From the NCBI RefSeq assembly GCF_003719195.1, contig NZ_CP024996.1, forward strand, positions 1,178,001-1,242,000: 64,000 nucleotides of DNA. Reading direction: 5' to 3'. Positions 63,729 to 64,000 of the stretch are shown one piece after another. This stretch comes from Herbaspirillum rubrisubalbicans. Its GTDB lineage: Bacteria > Pseudomonadota > Gammaproteobacteria > Burkholderiales > Burkholderiaceae_D. Position 1 is the first letter of the stretch; the number at the start of each line of letters is the position of its first letter. A program made the translations under genes and the position numbers. The notes beneath the pieces were generated by a model. It saw nothing but the letters and a program-made list of their open reading frames with translations, ran no database searches and was not told the origin of the DNA.

Positions 63729-63889
63729 TCCCTGATCCGGCCTGACCGGTTTGGCCGGCCCTGTGCCGGCGAACCCCTGGGCGCATCGCTGATGCGCCCA
63801 TGTTGTTAGAACCCGGCGTTTTCGATGCCGGTTCTGAACAGGGCGGCAGGTTCCTGCCACCCCCTCCCGCAAGCAAGAAGCACAAGACC

Positions 63890-64000
63890 ATGAATCGTTA
63901 CTCTCTCTGGAAATACGCACTGATCGTCCTGGCCCTGCTGTTCGGCGTGATCTATACCGTCCCGAACTTCTTCGGCGAATCCCCCGCGGTGCAGATCAGC
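63890..64000 (+). CDS. secD: Protein translocase subunit SecD, N-terminal part
   Basis: The first 37 residues of SecD, cut by the right edge: MNRYSLWKYALIVLALLFGV then IYTVPNFFGESPAVQIS, the first membrane helix and start of the periplasmic part. Its place after yajC confirms the call. Confidence 0.93.
   Translation, partial: MNRYSLWKYALIVLALLFGVIYTVPNFFGESPAVQIS

Overview
The window (about 63% GC) looks like a chromosomal segment of a betaproteobacterium of the Oxalobacteraceae, most like Herbaspirillum. This is inferred from gene content and order: liv transporter, Tat-secreted nitrate-binding protein, tol-pal-cpoB-tRNA-Lys, zapB-zapA-6S RNA, queA-tgt and yajC-secD. No database search was possible.

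Layout. 1-4.7 kb: end of ispH, then a branched-chain amino-acid-type ABC transporter livHMGF with a long structured leader. 4.7-14.4 kb: small stress and envelope proteins (three CsbD-like, a ferritin-like protein, an ElaB/YqjD-like protein, BON and glycine-zipper lipoproteins, DUF2383, DUF3309) around a two-component locus (LuxR-type regulator, stand-alone receiver, membrane histidine kinase). Six promoters here share a bipartite element, TCCTAC-N19-YGATNN, with a weaker -10-like hexamer 20-21 bases further on. 14.4-18.7 kb: nitrate uptake genes nrtABC behind a sigma-54 promoter, an NtrC-type site and an attenuator-like leader, followed by a soluble chemoreceptor-like protein. 18.7-24.7 kb: DUF423 protein, hypothetical protein, serine hydrolase, and a FUSC transporter divergent from a LldR-like regulator and L-lactate dehydrogenase; two matching palindromic operators lie between the divergent genes. 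24.9-33.6 kb: surface locus with a secreted tail-collar-domain protein, a Sel1-repeat protein and a two-partner secretion pair with ten YDG-type repeats.

33.6-39.5 kb: a low-GC island beside tRNA-Lys. It is bounded by a 50-base, 90% identical copy of the tRNA 3' half plus its terminator. It carries two IS3-family elements, a decayed TpsB 3' end and an OLD-like ATPase/TOPRIM gene, a candidate anti-phage gene. 39.5-45.1 kb: ybgC-tolQRAB-pal-cpoB-tRNA-Lys. 45.2-50.3 kb: short-chain dehydrogenase, glyA under a ZTP riboswitch, nrdR, 6S RNA, zapA, zapB and a DTW-family tRNA-modifying enzyme. 50.6-55.1 kb: recG, then queA-tgt, with a LexA-type box between recG and queA. 55.1-63.2 kb: five signalling genes in one tight unit (two hybrid kinases, LuxR regulator, HDOD, HD-GYP) plus a chromate transporter, lying between tgt and yajC. 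The window ends inside secD.

The strongest leads are the shared stress promoter element, the tRNA-Lys island with its OLD-like gene, the layered control of nrtABC, the paired LldR-type operators tying a FUSC exporter to lactate use, and the LexA box beside recG.
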